NCBI GenBank assembly: GCA_023434535.1
Contig: JAEYSR010000165.1
Span: 1-14,037, forward strand
Reading direction: 5' to 3'
Length of the DNA: 14,037 nucleotides
Source: Actinomycetes bacterium
Lineage (GTDB): Bacteria; Actinomycetota; Acidimicrobiia; Acidimicrobiales; Microtrichaceae
Both the position numbers and the translations under genes were made by a program. Shown here piece after piece: positions 6,754 through 13,103 of this stretch. A model generated the notes under the pieces. The model saw only the letters and a list, made by a program, of their open reading frames with translations, was not told the origin of the DNA and did no database searches. The first letter of the stretch is position 1. Each line of letters starts with the position of its first letter.

Positions 6754-7980
6754 GTCGTCGGCAGCGGCGGACGGGAGCACGCCCTGGCCCGTGTGCTGTC
6801 CCGTGACGCCGATGTGGTCGTCACCCCCGGCAACCCCGGGATCCCCGGCTCGGTCGACACCCCTCCCGAGGAGATCGACGCCGACCTGTTCGTGATCGGT
6901 CCCGAGGTGCCGCTCGTGGACGGTCTCGCCGACCGGTTGCGGGCCGCTGGTCGCCTGGTGTTCGGACCCGGCGCCGACGGCGCGCAGCTCGAGGGGTCGA
7001 AGGCCTGGATGAAGGACTTCCTCGGCGCGGCCGACGTCCCCACGGCACGGCACGGCACGTTCACCGACGTCGACGACGCCCTCGAGTACCTCGACACCAT
7101 GGCGCCGCCGTTCGTGATCAAGACCGACGGCCTGGCCGCCGGCAAGGGCGTCACGGTCACCGACTCGCTGACCGAGGCGCGCAACGCGGTGGGCGACTAC
7201 CTGTCGGGCCAGGCCTTCGGCGACGCCGGCCGACGCCTGGTGATCGAGGAGGGCCTCGTCGGACCCGAGCTGTCGGTCCTCGCCGTGTGCGACGGCGAAC
7301 GGGCGGTGCTGCTGGCCCCGGCCCAGGACTTCAAGCGCATCGGCGACGGCGACGGCGGCCCCAACACGGGCGGGATGGGTGCGTACTCGCCCGTGCCGGT
7401 CGTGACCGAGGAGCTGCTCGACCAGGTGCGCGACCGGTTCATCGAGCCGACGCTGGCCGAGCTGCGCGAGCGCGGCATCGACTACCGGGGAGTCCTCTAC
7501 GCGGGGCTGATGCTGACCGCGGACGGCCCCCGTCTGATCGAGTACAACGTCCGCTTCGGCGACCCCGAGACCCAGGTCGTGACGACCCGACTGCGCTCGA
7601 GCCTGACCGCGCTGCTCGCCGAGGCCGCGTCCGGCCACATCGAGCACGAACCCGAGTTCGGCGACGACGCCACCGTCACGGTGGTCCTGGCCGCCGAGGG
7701 CTATCCGGCCGGTCCACGGACCGGCGACGTGATCGTGGGCATCGAGGACGCCGAGGCGATCGAAGGCGTCGACGTCTTCTGCGCCGGCGTGGCCGCGGAC
7801 GAGCACGGAGCGCTCGTCACCGCCGGCGGCCGCGTCCTGAACGTGACCGGCACCGGGGCCACGCTCGACGAGGCGCGTCGACGGGCCTACGAGGCCGTGG
7901 CGTGCATCTCCTGGCCCGGCATGCAGTTCCGGACCGACATCGCCGCCTCCGCGGCTGCGTCGGCGTCGGCCGACGCGTGA
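6742..7980 (+). CDS. purD: Phosphoribosylamine-glycine ligase PurD (GAR synthetase)
   Basis: PurD uses ATP to join glycine to phosphoribosylamine, giving GAR, the second step of de novo purine synthesis. The 412-residue protein is of usual length. It opens with the N-domain nucleotide fold GSGGREHALA (7-16), followed by GPEVPLVDGL (about 53-62). The ATP-grasp lid segment IKTDGLAAGKGV lies at 126-137. Further on are NTGGMGAYSP, typical of PurD, and EYNVRFGDPETQ, which carries the metal-binding Glu and Asn. The C-terminal domain contains AAEGYP. The last 15 residues are Ala/Ser-rich and probably disordered. ATG 6742 gives the start at the conserved MKVCVVGSGGREH; the frame is open upstream but that part overlaps purA and has no similarity. 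Its start region is repeated three times in tandem. purK follows after 13 bases, indicating one transcript. Confidence 0.97.
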   Translation: MKVCVVGSGGREHALARVLSRDADVVVTPGNPGIPGSVDTPPEEIDADLFVIGPEVPLVDGLADRLRAAGRLVFGPGADGAQLEGSKAWMKDFLGAADVPTARHGTFTDVDDALEYLDTMAPPFVIKTDGLAAGKGVTVTDSLTEARNAVGDYLSGQAFGDAGRRLVIEEGLVGPELSVLAVCDGERAVLLAPAQDFKRIGDGDGGPNTGGMGAYSPVPVVTEELLDQVRDRFIEPTLAELRERGIDYRGVLYAGLMLTADGPRLIEYNVRFGDPETQVVTTRLRSSLTALLAEAASGHIEHEPEFGDDATVTVVLAAEGYPAGPRTGDVIVGIEDAEAIEGVDVFCAGVAADEHGALVTAGGRVLNVTGTGATLDEARRRAYEAVACISWPGMQFRTDIAASAAASASADA

Positions 7981-7997
7981 GGGCGGGGCGGGCGTGA
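7977..7997 (+). other. 6-codon mini-ORF bridging purD and purK
   Basis: GTG 7977 overlaps the purD stop (GTGA at 7977-7980), reads MRAGRA, and stops at TGA 7995-7997, which overlaps the purK start as GTGA. No Shine-Dalgarno sequence supports the GTG, so this may simply follow from base composition. It is listed because the same layout appears at other junctions. Confidence 0.15.
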
Positions 7998-9175
7998 GCG
8001 CGGAGACCGAGCGGCGCGAGCCGACCGTCGGCATCGTCGGAGGCGGGCAGCTGGCCCGGATGCTCGCCGAGGCCGCCACGCCGCTCGGCATCCACGTGCG
8101 CGTGCTCGCCGGACCGACGGACGAGGGGGCGGCGGAGGTCGTGCCCGACACCGTCGTCGGCGACCACGCCGATCCCGAGGTGCTCGGGGCCTTCGCCGCA
8201 TCGGTCGACGTGGTCACGTTCGACCACGAGAACGTGGACCACGGCCTCCTCCTCGCCCTGGAGTCCGACGGCGTGGCCGTCCGGCCGTCGGTGGCCACCC
8301 TGCGCTTCTCCGACAAGGCCCATCAGCGCCGCGCCTTCGCCGATGCCGGCATCCCGGTGCCGGACTTCGTCGTCCTCGACGGCGGGCCGGACGATGTCGA
8401 CGCCGCAGTCGCCTTCGCGGCTCGCCACAGTGGCTCGGCCGTCGTGAAGGCCAGCCGAGGGGGCTACGACGGCCGCGGCGTCTGGATGCTCGACCAGAGC
8501 GAGATCGCCGGGTTCGTCGCCGACTGGAGCGGCGCCCCGCTGGTGCTCGAGCCGCGGCTGACGCTCGTCGTGGAGCTCGCCGTCCTCGTGGCGCGACGGC
8601 CGTCGGGCGAGGTGGCGACCTGGCCGGTGGTCGAGACGGTGCAGGTCGACGGCATGTGCGACGAGGTGCTGCTGCCGGCCCCGGTGGACGCGTCCCTGGC
8701 CGACCGGGCGAGGGAGATCGCCGAGCAGGTCGCGGCCGTGGTCGGAGCGACGGGCGTGCTGGCCATCGAGCTGTTCGTCGTCGACGGCGCCGACGGGCCC
8801 GAGGTCCTGGTCAACGAGATCGCTCCCCGCGTGCACAACTCCGGGCACCTCACGATCGAGGCGAGCGCCACCTCGCAGTTCGAGCAGCACCTCCGGGCGG
8901 TGCTGGACTGGCCGCTCGGCCCGACCGAGAGCGCGGCCCCCGCAGCAGCGATGGTGAACGTGGTCGGCGACGGCGACCACGATCCCCGCGACCGTCAGGC
9001 CGACGCCCTGTCGCGGGTGCCCGGCGCCCACGTCCACCTCTACGGCAAGACGCCCCGGTCGGGACGCAAGATCGGCCACGTCACGGTGCTCGCCGCCGAC
9101 GTCGAGGAGGCGCGCCGTGCCGCCTCGACGGCCGCCGACACCCTGGCCGGGAGCCCGCGGAACCTCGTTTCGTGA
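7994..9175 (+). CDS. purK: N5-carboxyaminoimidazole ribonucleotide synthetase PurK
   Basis: PurK carboxylates AIR with bicarbonate and ATP to N5-CAIR, the substrate of PurE. The 393-residue ATP-grasp protein has GIVGGGQLARML (13-24) at the N-terminal fold, the ATP-binding KASRGGYDGRG (152-162), the metal and phosphate-site segment NEIAPRVHNSGH (274-285), and the C-terminal YGK (350-352) and RKIGHVT (358-364) segments. It also has FDHENV (76-81) where many homologues read FEFENV; His at this site is, from memory, common in actinobacterial PurK. GTG 7994 was chosen because it is the only start before GIVGGG that follows the purD stop. The ribosome site is poor (G-rich, no AGGAG), so translation may depend on ribosomes leaving purD 13 bases upstream. 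purE, encoding the next enzyme, follows. Confidence 0.96.
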   Translation: MSAETERREPTVGIVGGGQLARMLAEAATPLGIHVRVLAGPTDEGAAEVVPDTVVGDHADPEVLGAFAASVDVVTFDHENVDHGLLLALESDGVAVRPSVATLRFSDKAHQRRAFADAGIPVPDFVVLDGGPDDVDAAVAFAARHSGSAVVKASRGGYDGRGVWMLDQSEIAGFVADWSGAPLVLEPRLTLVVELAVLVARRPSGEVATWPVVETVQVDGMCDEVLLPAPVDASLADRAREIAEQVAAVVGATGVLAIELFVVDGADGPEVLVNEIAPRVHNSGHLTIEASATSQFEQHLRAVLDWPLGPTESAAPAAAMVNVVGDGDHDPRDRQADALSRVPGAHVHLYGKTPRSGRKIGHVTVLAADVEEARRAASTAADTLAGSPRNLVS

Positions 9176-9209
9176 TGCACATCCGGGCGAAAAGAGCCGG
9201 CGGTGCATC
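9174..9209 (+). other. Hairpin in the purK-purE gap
   Basis: GATGCAC (9174-9180) and GTGCATC (9203-9209) form a perfect 7-bp inverted repeat starting at the last bases of purK. CCGGGC and GCCGG inside can add a second stem around an A-rich GCGAAAAGAG loop. No T-run follows and the purE ribosome site comes 30 bases later, so an RNA processing or attenuation role is as likely as termination. Confidence 0.45.
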
Positions 9210-9258
9210 GCAGAACGGGACTCTGGCGGCCGGCCGCGTGGGAGGATCGTCGGCGTGA
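9175..9258 (+). other. 27-codon small ORF bridging purK and purE
   Basis: ATG 9175 overlaps the purK stop (TGATG) and encodes MHIRAKRAGG... of 27 residues, ending at TGA 9256-9258, which overlaps the purE start as GTGA. It fills the gap exactly from stop to start. The peptide is basic with no recognisable motif. It is a candidate for translational coupling between the two partner enzymes, or a chance ORF. Confidence 0.25.
9240..9245 (+). promoter_or_regulatory. purE ribosome binding site
   Basis: GGGAGG lies nine bases before GTG 9255. It is the only good Shine-Dalgarno sequence in the purK-purE gap and supports the GTG start. Confidence 0.75.
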
Positions 9259-9758
9259 GCAACGACATCGGACCGTCCCCGCTCGTCGGCGTGATCATGG
9301 GATCCGCCTCCGACCTGGAGGTGATGTCGCCCGCGGCCGAGATCCTCGCCGAGTTCGGCGTCCCGCACGAGGTGCGCGTGGTGTCCGCGCACCGGAGCCC
9401 GCTGCGCATGGTCGAGTACGCGCGGACCGCCGTGGACCGGGGTCTGCAGGTGGTGATCGCCGGGGCCGGCGGCGCCGCCCACCTCCCGGGCATGGTGGCC
9501 TCGCTGACGGTGCTGCCGGTGATCGGCGTCCCCGTCCCGACCCGTCACCTCGGCGGGGTCGACTCGCTGCACTCGATCGTCCAGATGCCGTCGGGTGTGC
9601 CGGTGGCGACGATGGCGATCGGTGGAGCGGCGAACGCGGGTCTCCTGGCGGTGCGGATGCTGGCGATGGCCGACGACGAGCTGCGCCGTCGGGTCGCCGA
9701 GCACCAGGCCGGCCTGGAGCGCTACGCCCTCGACCAGGACGCTGGCCTGGACGCCTAG
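9255..9758 (+). CDS. purE: N5-carboxyaminoimidazole ribonucleotide mutase PurE (class I)
   Basis: PurE moves the carboxyl group of N5-CAIR to C4, giving CAIR; it works directly after PurK. The 167-residue length is normal. Phosphate- and substrate-binding segments are MGSASD (15-20), SAHRSP (44-49) and GAGGAAHLPGM (70-80), which includes the conserved His76. Then come IGVPVPTRHLGGVDSL and IVQMPSGVPVAT, with the class I signature. The segment AIGGAANAG (121-129) is two residues shorter than in E. coli; actinobacterial enzymes share this. GTG 9255 is supported by GGGAGG and places the conserved strand at residue 11. The presence of PurK next door confirms the class I, ATP-dependent route. The TAG stop is shared with the convergent zinc-finger gene in a CTAG palindrome (9755-9758). 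Confidence 0.97.
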   Translation: MSNDIGPSPLVGVIMGSASDLEVMSPAAEILAEFGVPHEVRVVSAHRSPLRMVEYARTAVDRGLQVVIAGAGGAAHLPGMVASLTVLPVIGVPVPTRHLGGVDSLHSIVQMPSGVPVATMAIGGAANAGLLAVRMLAMADDELRRRVAEHQAGLERYALDQDAGLDA

Positions 9759-10126
9759 AAGACCTGCTTCCAGCCGCCCGGAAGGGAGTCGGGGCCGGCG
9801 TCGTCGTCGATCCAGCGCTCCGCCTCGTCGTCCCGGGGCGGAAGTGGATCGGCCACGGTCCCGATCCCCGAGGAGCGGACCTCCGACCGCGTCACCGTGG
9901 TCTGCTTGCGGGCCTTCAGGCGCTGCTTCACCTGGCGCCGGCCGAGCTTGGGCCGACCCGTCTCCCGCTTGCTCACGCCGCTCTTCGCGAGGGCGCAGGT
10001 GATGCACATCGGCGGCTTCGAGAGGCCGAACGGGAAGACCACGCACTCGGGGCAGAAGTCGTGGCCGCAGGTGCCGCACGCGAACTCGGCCACGGCCATC
10101 GGGTGCTTCACGCAGCTGTCGGACAC
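9755..10126 (-). CDS. Small B-box-like zinc-finger protein of unknown function
   Basis: The 123-residue product starts with a Cys/His cluster: C5-x2-H8-x8-C17-x2-C20-x4-C25-x2-C28, then C41-x2-C44. The first six ligands fit the spacing of B-box-type zinc fingers, and the last CxxC replaces the usual His pair. Two zinc ions could be bound. A strongly basic stretch follows (about 50-78, rich in Lys and Arg), then an acidic C-terminal tail. There is no membrane segment, though bacterial proteins with this finger often have one. Nucleic-acid or protein binding is plausible but unproven. GTG 10126 is preceded by GAGG at 6-7 bases. The gene sits on the opposite strand inside the purine cluster, shares its stop palindrome with purE and is divergent from purB. 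Confidence 0.8.
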   Translation of the reverse strand: MSDSCVKHPMAVAEFACGTCGHDFCPECVVFPFGLSKPPMCITCALAKSGVSKRETGRPKLGRRQVKQRLKARKQTTVTRSEVRSSGIGTVADPLPPRDDEAERWIDDDAGPDSLPGGWKQVF

Positions 10127-10157
10127 TCCGGACCTCGTGACATGGACGGGACCCCCG

Positions 10158-10194
10158 CCGATCGGAGGTCGTCCCCGAAGGATCGGTCGATCGG
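10158..10194. promoter_or_regulatory. Repeated GATCGG motifs in the zinc-finger/purB divergent region
   Basis: GATCGG occurs at 10160-10165, 10181-10186 and 10189-10194; the first lies in the palindrome CCGATCGG (10158-10165). The first two are 21 bases apart, two helical turns. This could be a shared operator between the divergent genes. Such GC-rich words are frequent in this genome, so confidence is low. Confidence 0.2.
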
Positions 10195-10281
10195 GCCCGT
10201 GCCTTGAGCGCCGGACCGTCGGGACCGCCGGCGCGGCCGTCCACCGCCCCGATCAGCTCGATCCGGGCCCCGACCGGGCCG

Positions 10282-10319
10282 TTGTGGTCGCGATGCCCCG
10301 GTGGGGGACAATGGGCGGC
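10282..10319 (+). promoter_or_regulatory. purB promoter, probably leaderless
   Basis: GACAAT at 10307-10312 is a good -10 box and is followed by seven bases and then GTG 10320. A weak -35, TTGTGG at 10282-10287, lies 19 bases upstream. The spacing matches the methyltransferase promoter and is one base longer than clpB's. It separates purB from the upstream purA-D-K-E unit. Confidence 0.45.
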
Positions 10320-11741
10320 GTGAGCGTCCCCAACGTCCTGGCCAGCAGATACGCCAGCCCTGAGATGGCCGAGCTGTGGTCGGCGGAGCACAAGATCGTC
10401 CTCGAGAGGCGCCTATGGATCGCCGTCATGCGGGCCCAGAGCGAACTGGGCATCGACGTGCCCGCCGAGGCGATCGACGCGTACGAGTCCGTCGTGGACT
10501 CGGTCGACCTCGACTCCATCGCCGCCCGGGAGCGGGTGACCCGCCACGACGTCAAGGCCCGCATCGAGGAGTTCTCCGACCTCGCCGGCGAGGAGCACGC
10601 CCACAAGGGGATGACCAGCCGCGACCTCACCGAGAACGTCGAGCAGCTCCAGGTGCGCACCGGGCTGGAGATCGTCAGGGACCGGGCCGTCGCGGCGCTC
10701 GTCCGGCTGGCCGATCTGGCCCTCCTCCACGCCGACACCGTGATCGTCGGCCGCAGCCACAACGTCGCGGCGCAGGCCACCACGCTCGGCAAGCGGTTCG
10801 CCAACGCCGGCGAGGAGCTGTTGCTGGCGGTCGAGCGCCTCGAGGACCTCATCGCCCGCTACCCGCTGCGCGGCCTCAAGGGGCCGGTCGGGACCCAGCT
10901 CGACCAGCTCGAGCTGCTCGACGGCGACCCCGACCGCCTGGCCGACCTGGAACGGGCGGTGGCGCGCCACCTCGGTTTCGACCGCACGCTCACCAACGTC
11001 GGACAGGTGTACCCGCGCTCGCTCGACCTCGAGGTCGTGTCCGCGCTCGTCCAGCTCGTGTCGGGCCCGTCGTCGCTGGCCATGACGCTGCGGCTGATGG
11101 CCGGCAACGAGCTGGTCACGGAGGGCTTCCGTCCGGGTCAGGTCGGGTCCTCCGCCATGCCGCACAAGATGAACGCCCGCAGCTGCGAGCGCATCAACGG
11201 CTTCCGCGTCATCCTCGACGGCCACCTGACCATGGCCGGCGGGCTGGCGGGGGAGCAGTGGAACGAGGGCGATGTGTCGTGCTCCGTGGTGCGTCGGGTC
11301 CTGCTGCCCGATGCGTTCTTCGCGACCGACGGGGCGTTCCAGACGCTCATCGACGTGCTCGACGGCTTCGGGGCGTTCCCGGCCGTGATCGATCGCGAGC
11401 TGCGTCGCTACCTCCCGTTCCTCGGCACGACCAAGGTGCTGATGGCGGCCGTGCGGGCGGGCGTCGGCCGCGAGGTGGCGCACGAGGTGATCAAGGAGCA
11501 CGCGGTCGCGGTCGCGCTCGACATGCGGGAGACCGGCCGTGACGACAACGACCTCGTCGACCGGCTCGCCGCGGATCCGAGGCTCGGCCTGGACGCCGCC
11601 GCGCTGCGCGACGCCCTCGGCGACCCCGCGTCGTACGTGGGCAACGCCGGGACCCAGGCCCGGTCCTTCGTCGACAGCGTCGGCGAGCTCGCCCGACGCC
11701 ACCCCGACGCAGCGAAGTACGAAGGTGCTCCCGTCCTGTGA
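10320..11741 (+). CDS. purB: Adenylosuccinate lyase PurB
   Basis: PurB removes fumarate twice in purine synthesis: from SAICAR to give AICAR and from adenylosuccinate to give AMP. The 473-residue protein belongs to the fumarase/aspartase superfamily. It has HAHKGMTSRD (93-102), GRSHNVAAQATT (144-155) with the catalytic His147, and the mobile signature loop SSAMPHKMN (277-285) carrying the catalytic Ser. TTKVLMAAVRAG near residue 365-376 is typical of the actinobacterial form. GTG 10320 (MSVPNVLASRYAS) is chosen over the in-frame ATG 10311 because actinobacterial PurB proteins begin at this point and because a -10 box ends seven bases before it. It starts a second transcription unit with purC, purS and purQ. 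purC follows after 54 bases. Confidence 0.97.
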   Translation: MSVPNVLASRYASPEMAELWSAEHKIVLERRLWIAVMRAQSELGIDVPAEAIDAYESVVDSVDLDSIAARERVTRHDVKARIEEFSDLAGEEHAHKGMTSRDLTENVEQLQVRTGLEIVRDRAVAALVRLADLALLHADTVIVGRSHNVAAQATTLGKRFANAGEELLLAVERLEDLIARYPLRGLKGPVGTQLDQLELLDGDPDRLADLERAVARHLGFDRTLTNVGQVYPRSLDLEVVSALVQLVSGPSSLAMTLRLMAGNELVTEGFRPGQVGSSAMPHKMNARSCERINGFRVILDGHLTMAGGLAGEQWNEGDVSCSVVRRVLLPDAFFATDGAFQTLIDVLDGFGAFPAVIDRELRRYLPFLGTTKVLMAAVRAGVGREVAHEVIKEHAVAVALDMRETGRDDNDLVDRLAADPRLGLDAAALRDALGDPASYVGNAGTQARSFVDSVGELARRHPDAAKYEGAPVL

Positions 11742-11763
11742 ACGGCCGTGCCCCGGCACGTGC

Positions 11764-11774
11764 GAGAGAGGTGG
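11764..11774 (+). promoter_or_regulatory. Strong ribosome binding site of the purB-purC gap
   Basis: GAGAGAGGTGG contains AGAGG seven bases before ATG 11779. It is the best Shine-Dalgarno sequence in the gap, but the ATG it serves opens a 6-codon ORF and not purC. A second site, GAGG at 11785-11788, lies seven bases before purC's GTG 11796. Confidence 0.6.
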
Positions 11775-11778
11775 TCCG

Positions 11779-11799
11779 ATGTCCGAGGTGAGCCGGTGA
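11779..11799 (+). other. 6-codon mini-ORF leading into purC
   Basis: ATG 11779 reads MSEVSR and stops at TGA 11797-11799, overlapping purC's GTG 11796 as GTGA. It has the strongest ribosome site in the gap. The likely effect is that ribosomes load here, terminate on the purC start and reinitiate. A sequencing frameshift joining this ATG to purC is the main alternative. Confidence 0.45.
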
Positions 11800-12710
11800 G
11801 CGACGCGACGGCGATCCCCCTGACGCACGTGCACCGCGGGAAGGTCCGGGATCTCTACGACGCCGGGGACGACCGTCTGCTGATGGTCGCGTCGGACCGC
11901 ATCAGCGCGTTCGACGTCGTCATGGCCGAACCGATTCCCGACAAGGGCCGGGTGCTCACCGCCATGTCGGCCCACTGGTTCGACGCGGTGTCCGACGTGA
12001 TCGGCAACCACCTCCTGTCGACCGACGTGGCCGACCTCCCCGAGGGCGCGCAGCTGCCGCAGCTGGCCGGTCGGGTCATGCTGTGCCGGCGGGCCGAGAT
12101 GATCCCGGTGGAGTGCATCGTGCGGGGCTACGTCGCCGGCTCCGCGTGGAAGGAGTACCGCGACAGCGGGACCATCCACGGGATGGCGGCCCCTGCCGGA
12201 CTCGTGGAGGCGGATCGGCTTCCGGCCCCCATCTTCACCCCGTCGACCAAGGCCGCGGTCGGCGACCACGACGAGAACATCACCTTCGACCGAGCTGTCG
12301 AGATCCTCGGCGGTGACGTGGCGGAGCAGGCCCGCGCCGCCAGCCTGGCCATCTTCGAGCGGGCGACCGAGCAGGCCGAGGCGGCGGGCTTCCTCCTCGC
12401 CGACACCAAGTTCGAGCTGGGCTGGGTGGCCGACGAGGACGGGGAGCCGCAGCTCGTCCTGGCCGACGAGGTCCTGACGCCCGACTCCTCCCGCTACTGG
12501 GCGATCGACGACTGGCACCCCGGCGCCACGCCGCAGGGCTTCGACAAGCAGCCGGTGCGGGACTTCCTGGAGTCGCTGGGGTGGTCCAAGCAGCCACCGC
12601 CGCCCCCGCTCCCTCCCGAGGTCGTCGGCGCCACGTCACAGCGGTACCGCGCCGCCTACGAGCAGATCTGCGGTCGGTCGTTGGACGACTGGCCCGGAGC
12701 CTCGTCCTGA
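11796..12710 (+). CDS. purC: SAICAR synthetase PurC
   Basis: PurC uses ATP to join aspartate to CAIR, giving SAICAR, which PurB then cleaves. The 304-residue protein has the expected motifs: GKVRDLY (15-21) of the ATP-binding loop, ASDRISAFD (32-40), VRGYVAGSAWKEY (109-121), FTPSTKA (147-153), HDENI (158-162), and later LADEVLTPDSSRYW and GFDKQPVRD. A Pro-rich PPPPPLPPEV linker precedes the last helix. GTG 11796 (MSDATAIPLTHVHRGK) is preferred because GAGG lies seven bases upstream; the in-frame GTG 11748 would add 16 residues without similarity. It lies between purB and purS, and the gap to purS holds a 35-bp direct repeat. Confidence 0.95.
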   Translation: MSDATAIPLTHVHRGKVRDLYDAGDDRLLMVASDRISAFDVVMAEPIPDKGRVLTAMSAHWFDAVSDVIGNHLLSTDVADLPEGAQLPQLAGRVMLCRRAEMIPVECIVRGYVAGSAWKEYRDSGTIHGMAAPAGLVEADRLPAPIFTPSTKAAVGDHDENITFDRAVEILGGDVAEQARAASLAIFERATEQAEAAGFLLADTKFELGWVADEDGEPQLVLADEVLTPDSSRYWAIDDWHPGATPQGFDKQPVRDFLESLGWSKQPPPPPLPPEVVGATSQRYRAAYEQICGRSLDDWPGASS

Positions 12711-12721
12711 ACGCGTGGGGG

Positions 12722-12804
12722 CGGGTCGGTGTGATCGCGACCGAGTCGGGTGTGGGCTGAGCGGGCGGTCGGGTCGGTGTGATCGCGACCGAGTCGGGTG
12801 TGGG
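12722..12804 (+). repeat. 35-bp perfect direct repeat between purC and purS
   Basis: The 35 bases at 12722-12756 recur exactly at 12770-12804, a period of 48. Each copy contains TCGGT-N9-ACCGA, a 5-bp inverted repeat, overlapped by CCGAGTCGG. The copies fill most of the 106-base gap and end 12 bases before the purS ATG. The role is unknown: duplicated operator, RNA element or recent slippage. Confidence 0.95.
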
Positions 12805-12816
12805 AGAGTTGGAGCC

Positions 12817-13101
12817 ATGATCTTCGACGTGACCGTTGAGGTGTCCCTGCGGCCCGGAATCGCCGACCCGCAGGGCGCCACCATCGAACGGGCTCTGCCG
12901 GCGCTCGGCTTCGGCGGGGTGACCGGCGTGTCGGTCGGCAAGTCGATCCGCTTCCAGGTCGACGCCGAGGACCGCGACGCAGCGGCGTCATTGGTCGACG
13001 ACCTCTGCCACCGCTTCCTGTCCAACCCCGTGATCGAGGACTCCACGGTCACGATCGTGGAGACGTCGGGCGTGGCGGCCCCGGTCCCGGGCGCGGTCTG
13101 A
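12817..13101 (+). CDS. purS: FGAM synthase subunit PurS
   Basis: PurS is the small structural subunit that bridges PurQ and PurL in the three-protein formylglycinamidine ribonucleotide synthase. The 94-residue product has the family's β-strand start FDVTVEVSLRPGIADPQG (3-20), a middle GFGGVTGVSVGKSIRFQVDA segment and a LLSNPVIED-like end (FLSNPVIED, about 66-74). The final 13 residues are Ala/Pro/Val-rich. ATG 12817 is supported by similarity and by GGAGAG at 12803-12808, eight bases upstream. The frame runs open to a GTG at 12715, but this would translate the direct repeat and has no ribosome site. purQ starts two bases after its stop, so the two subunits are translated together. Confidence 0.93.
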   Translation: MIFDVTVEVSLRPGIADPQGATIERALPALGFGGVTGVSVGKSIRFQVDAEDRDAAASLVDDLCHRFLSNPVIEDSTVTIVETSGVAAPVPGAV

Positions 13102-13103
13102 TC

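Noticed and set aside
9621..9641. Two-residue deletion in PurE as possible damage
   Set aside because: The AIGGAANAG form is, from memory, shared by other actinobacterial PurE enzymes, and all active-site segments are intact.
12722..12804. CRISPR array
   Set aside because: There are only two copies, separated by 13 bases, with no spacers of normal length and no cas genes.
12715..12816. N-terminal extension of PurS through the 35-bp repeat
   Set aside because: No ribosome site precedes GTG 12715. PurS proteins normally start at the MIFDVTV-like strand and ATG 12817 has GGAGAG upstream.
12711..12816. Purine riboswitch ahead of purS
   Set aside because: No purine-aptamer core sequence or three-way junction is apparent; the gap is almost entirely the direct repeat.
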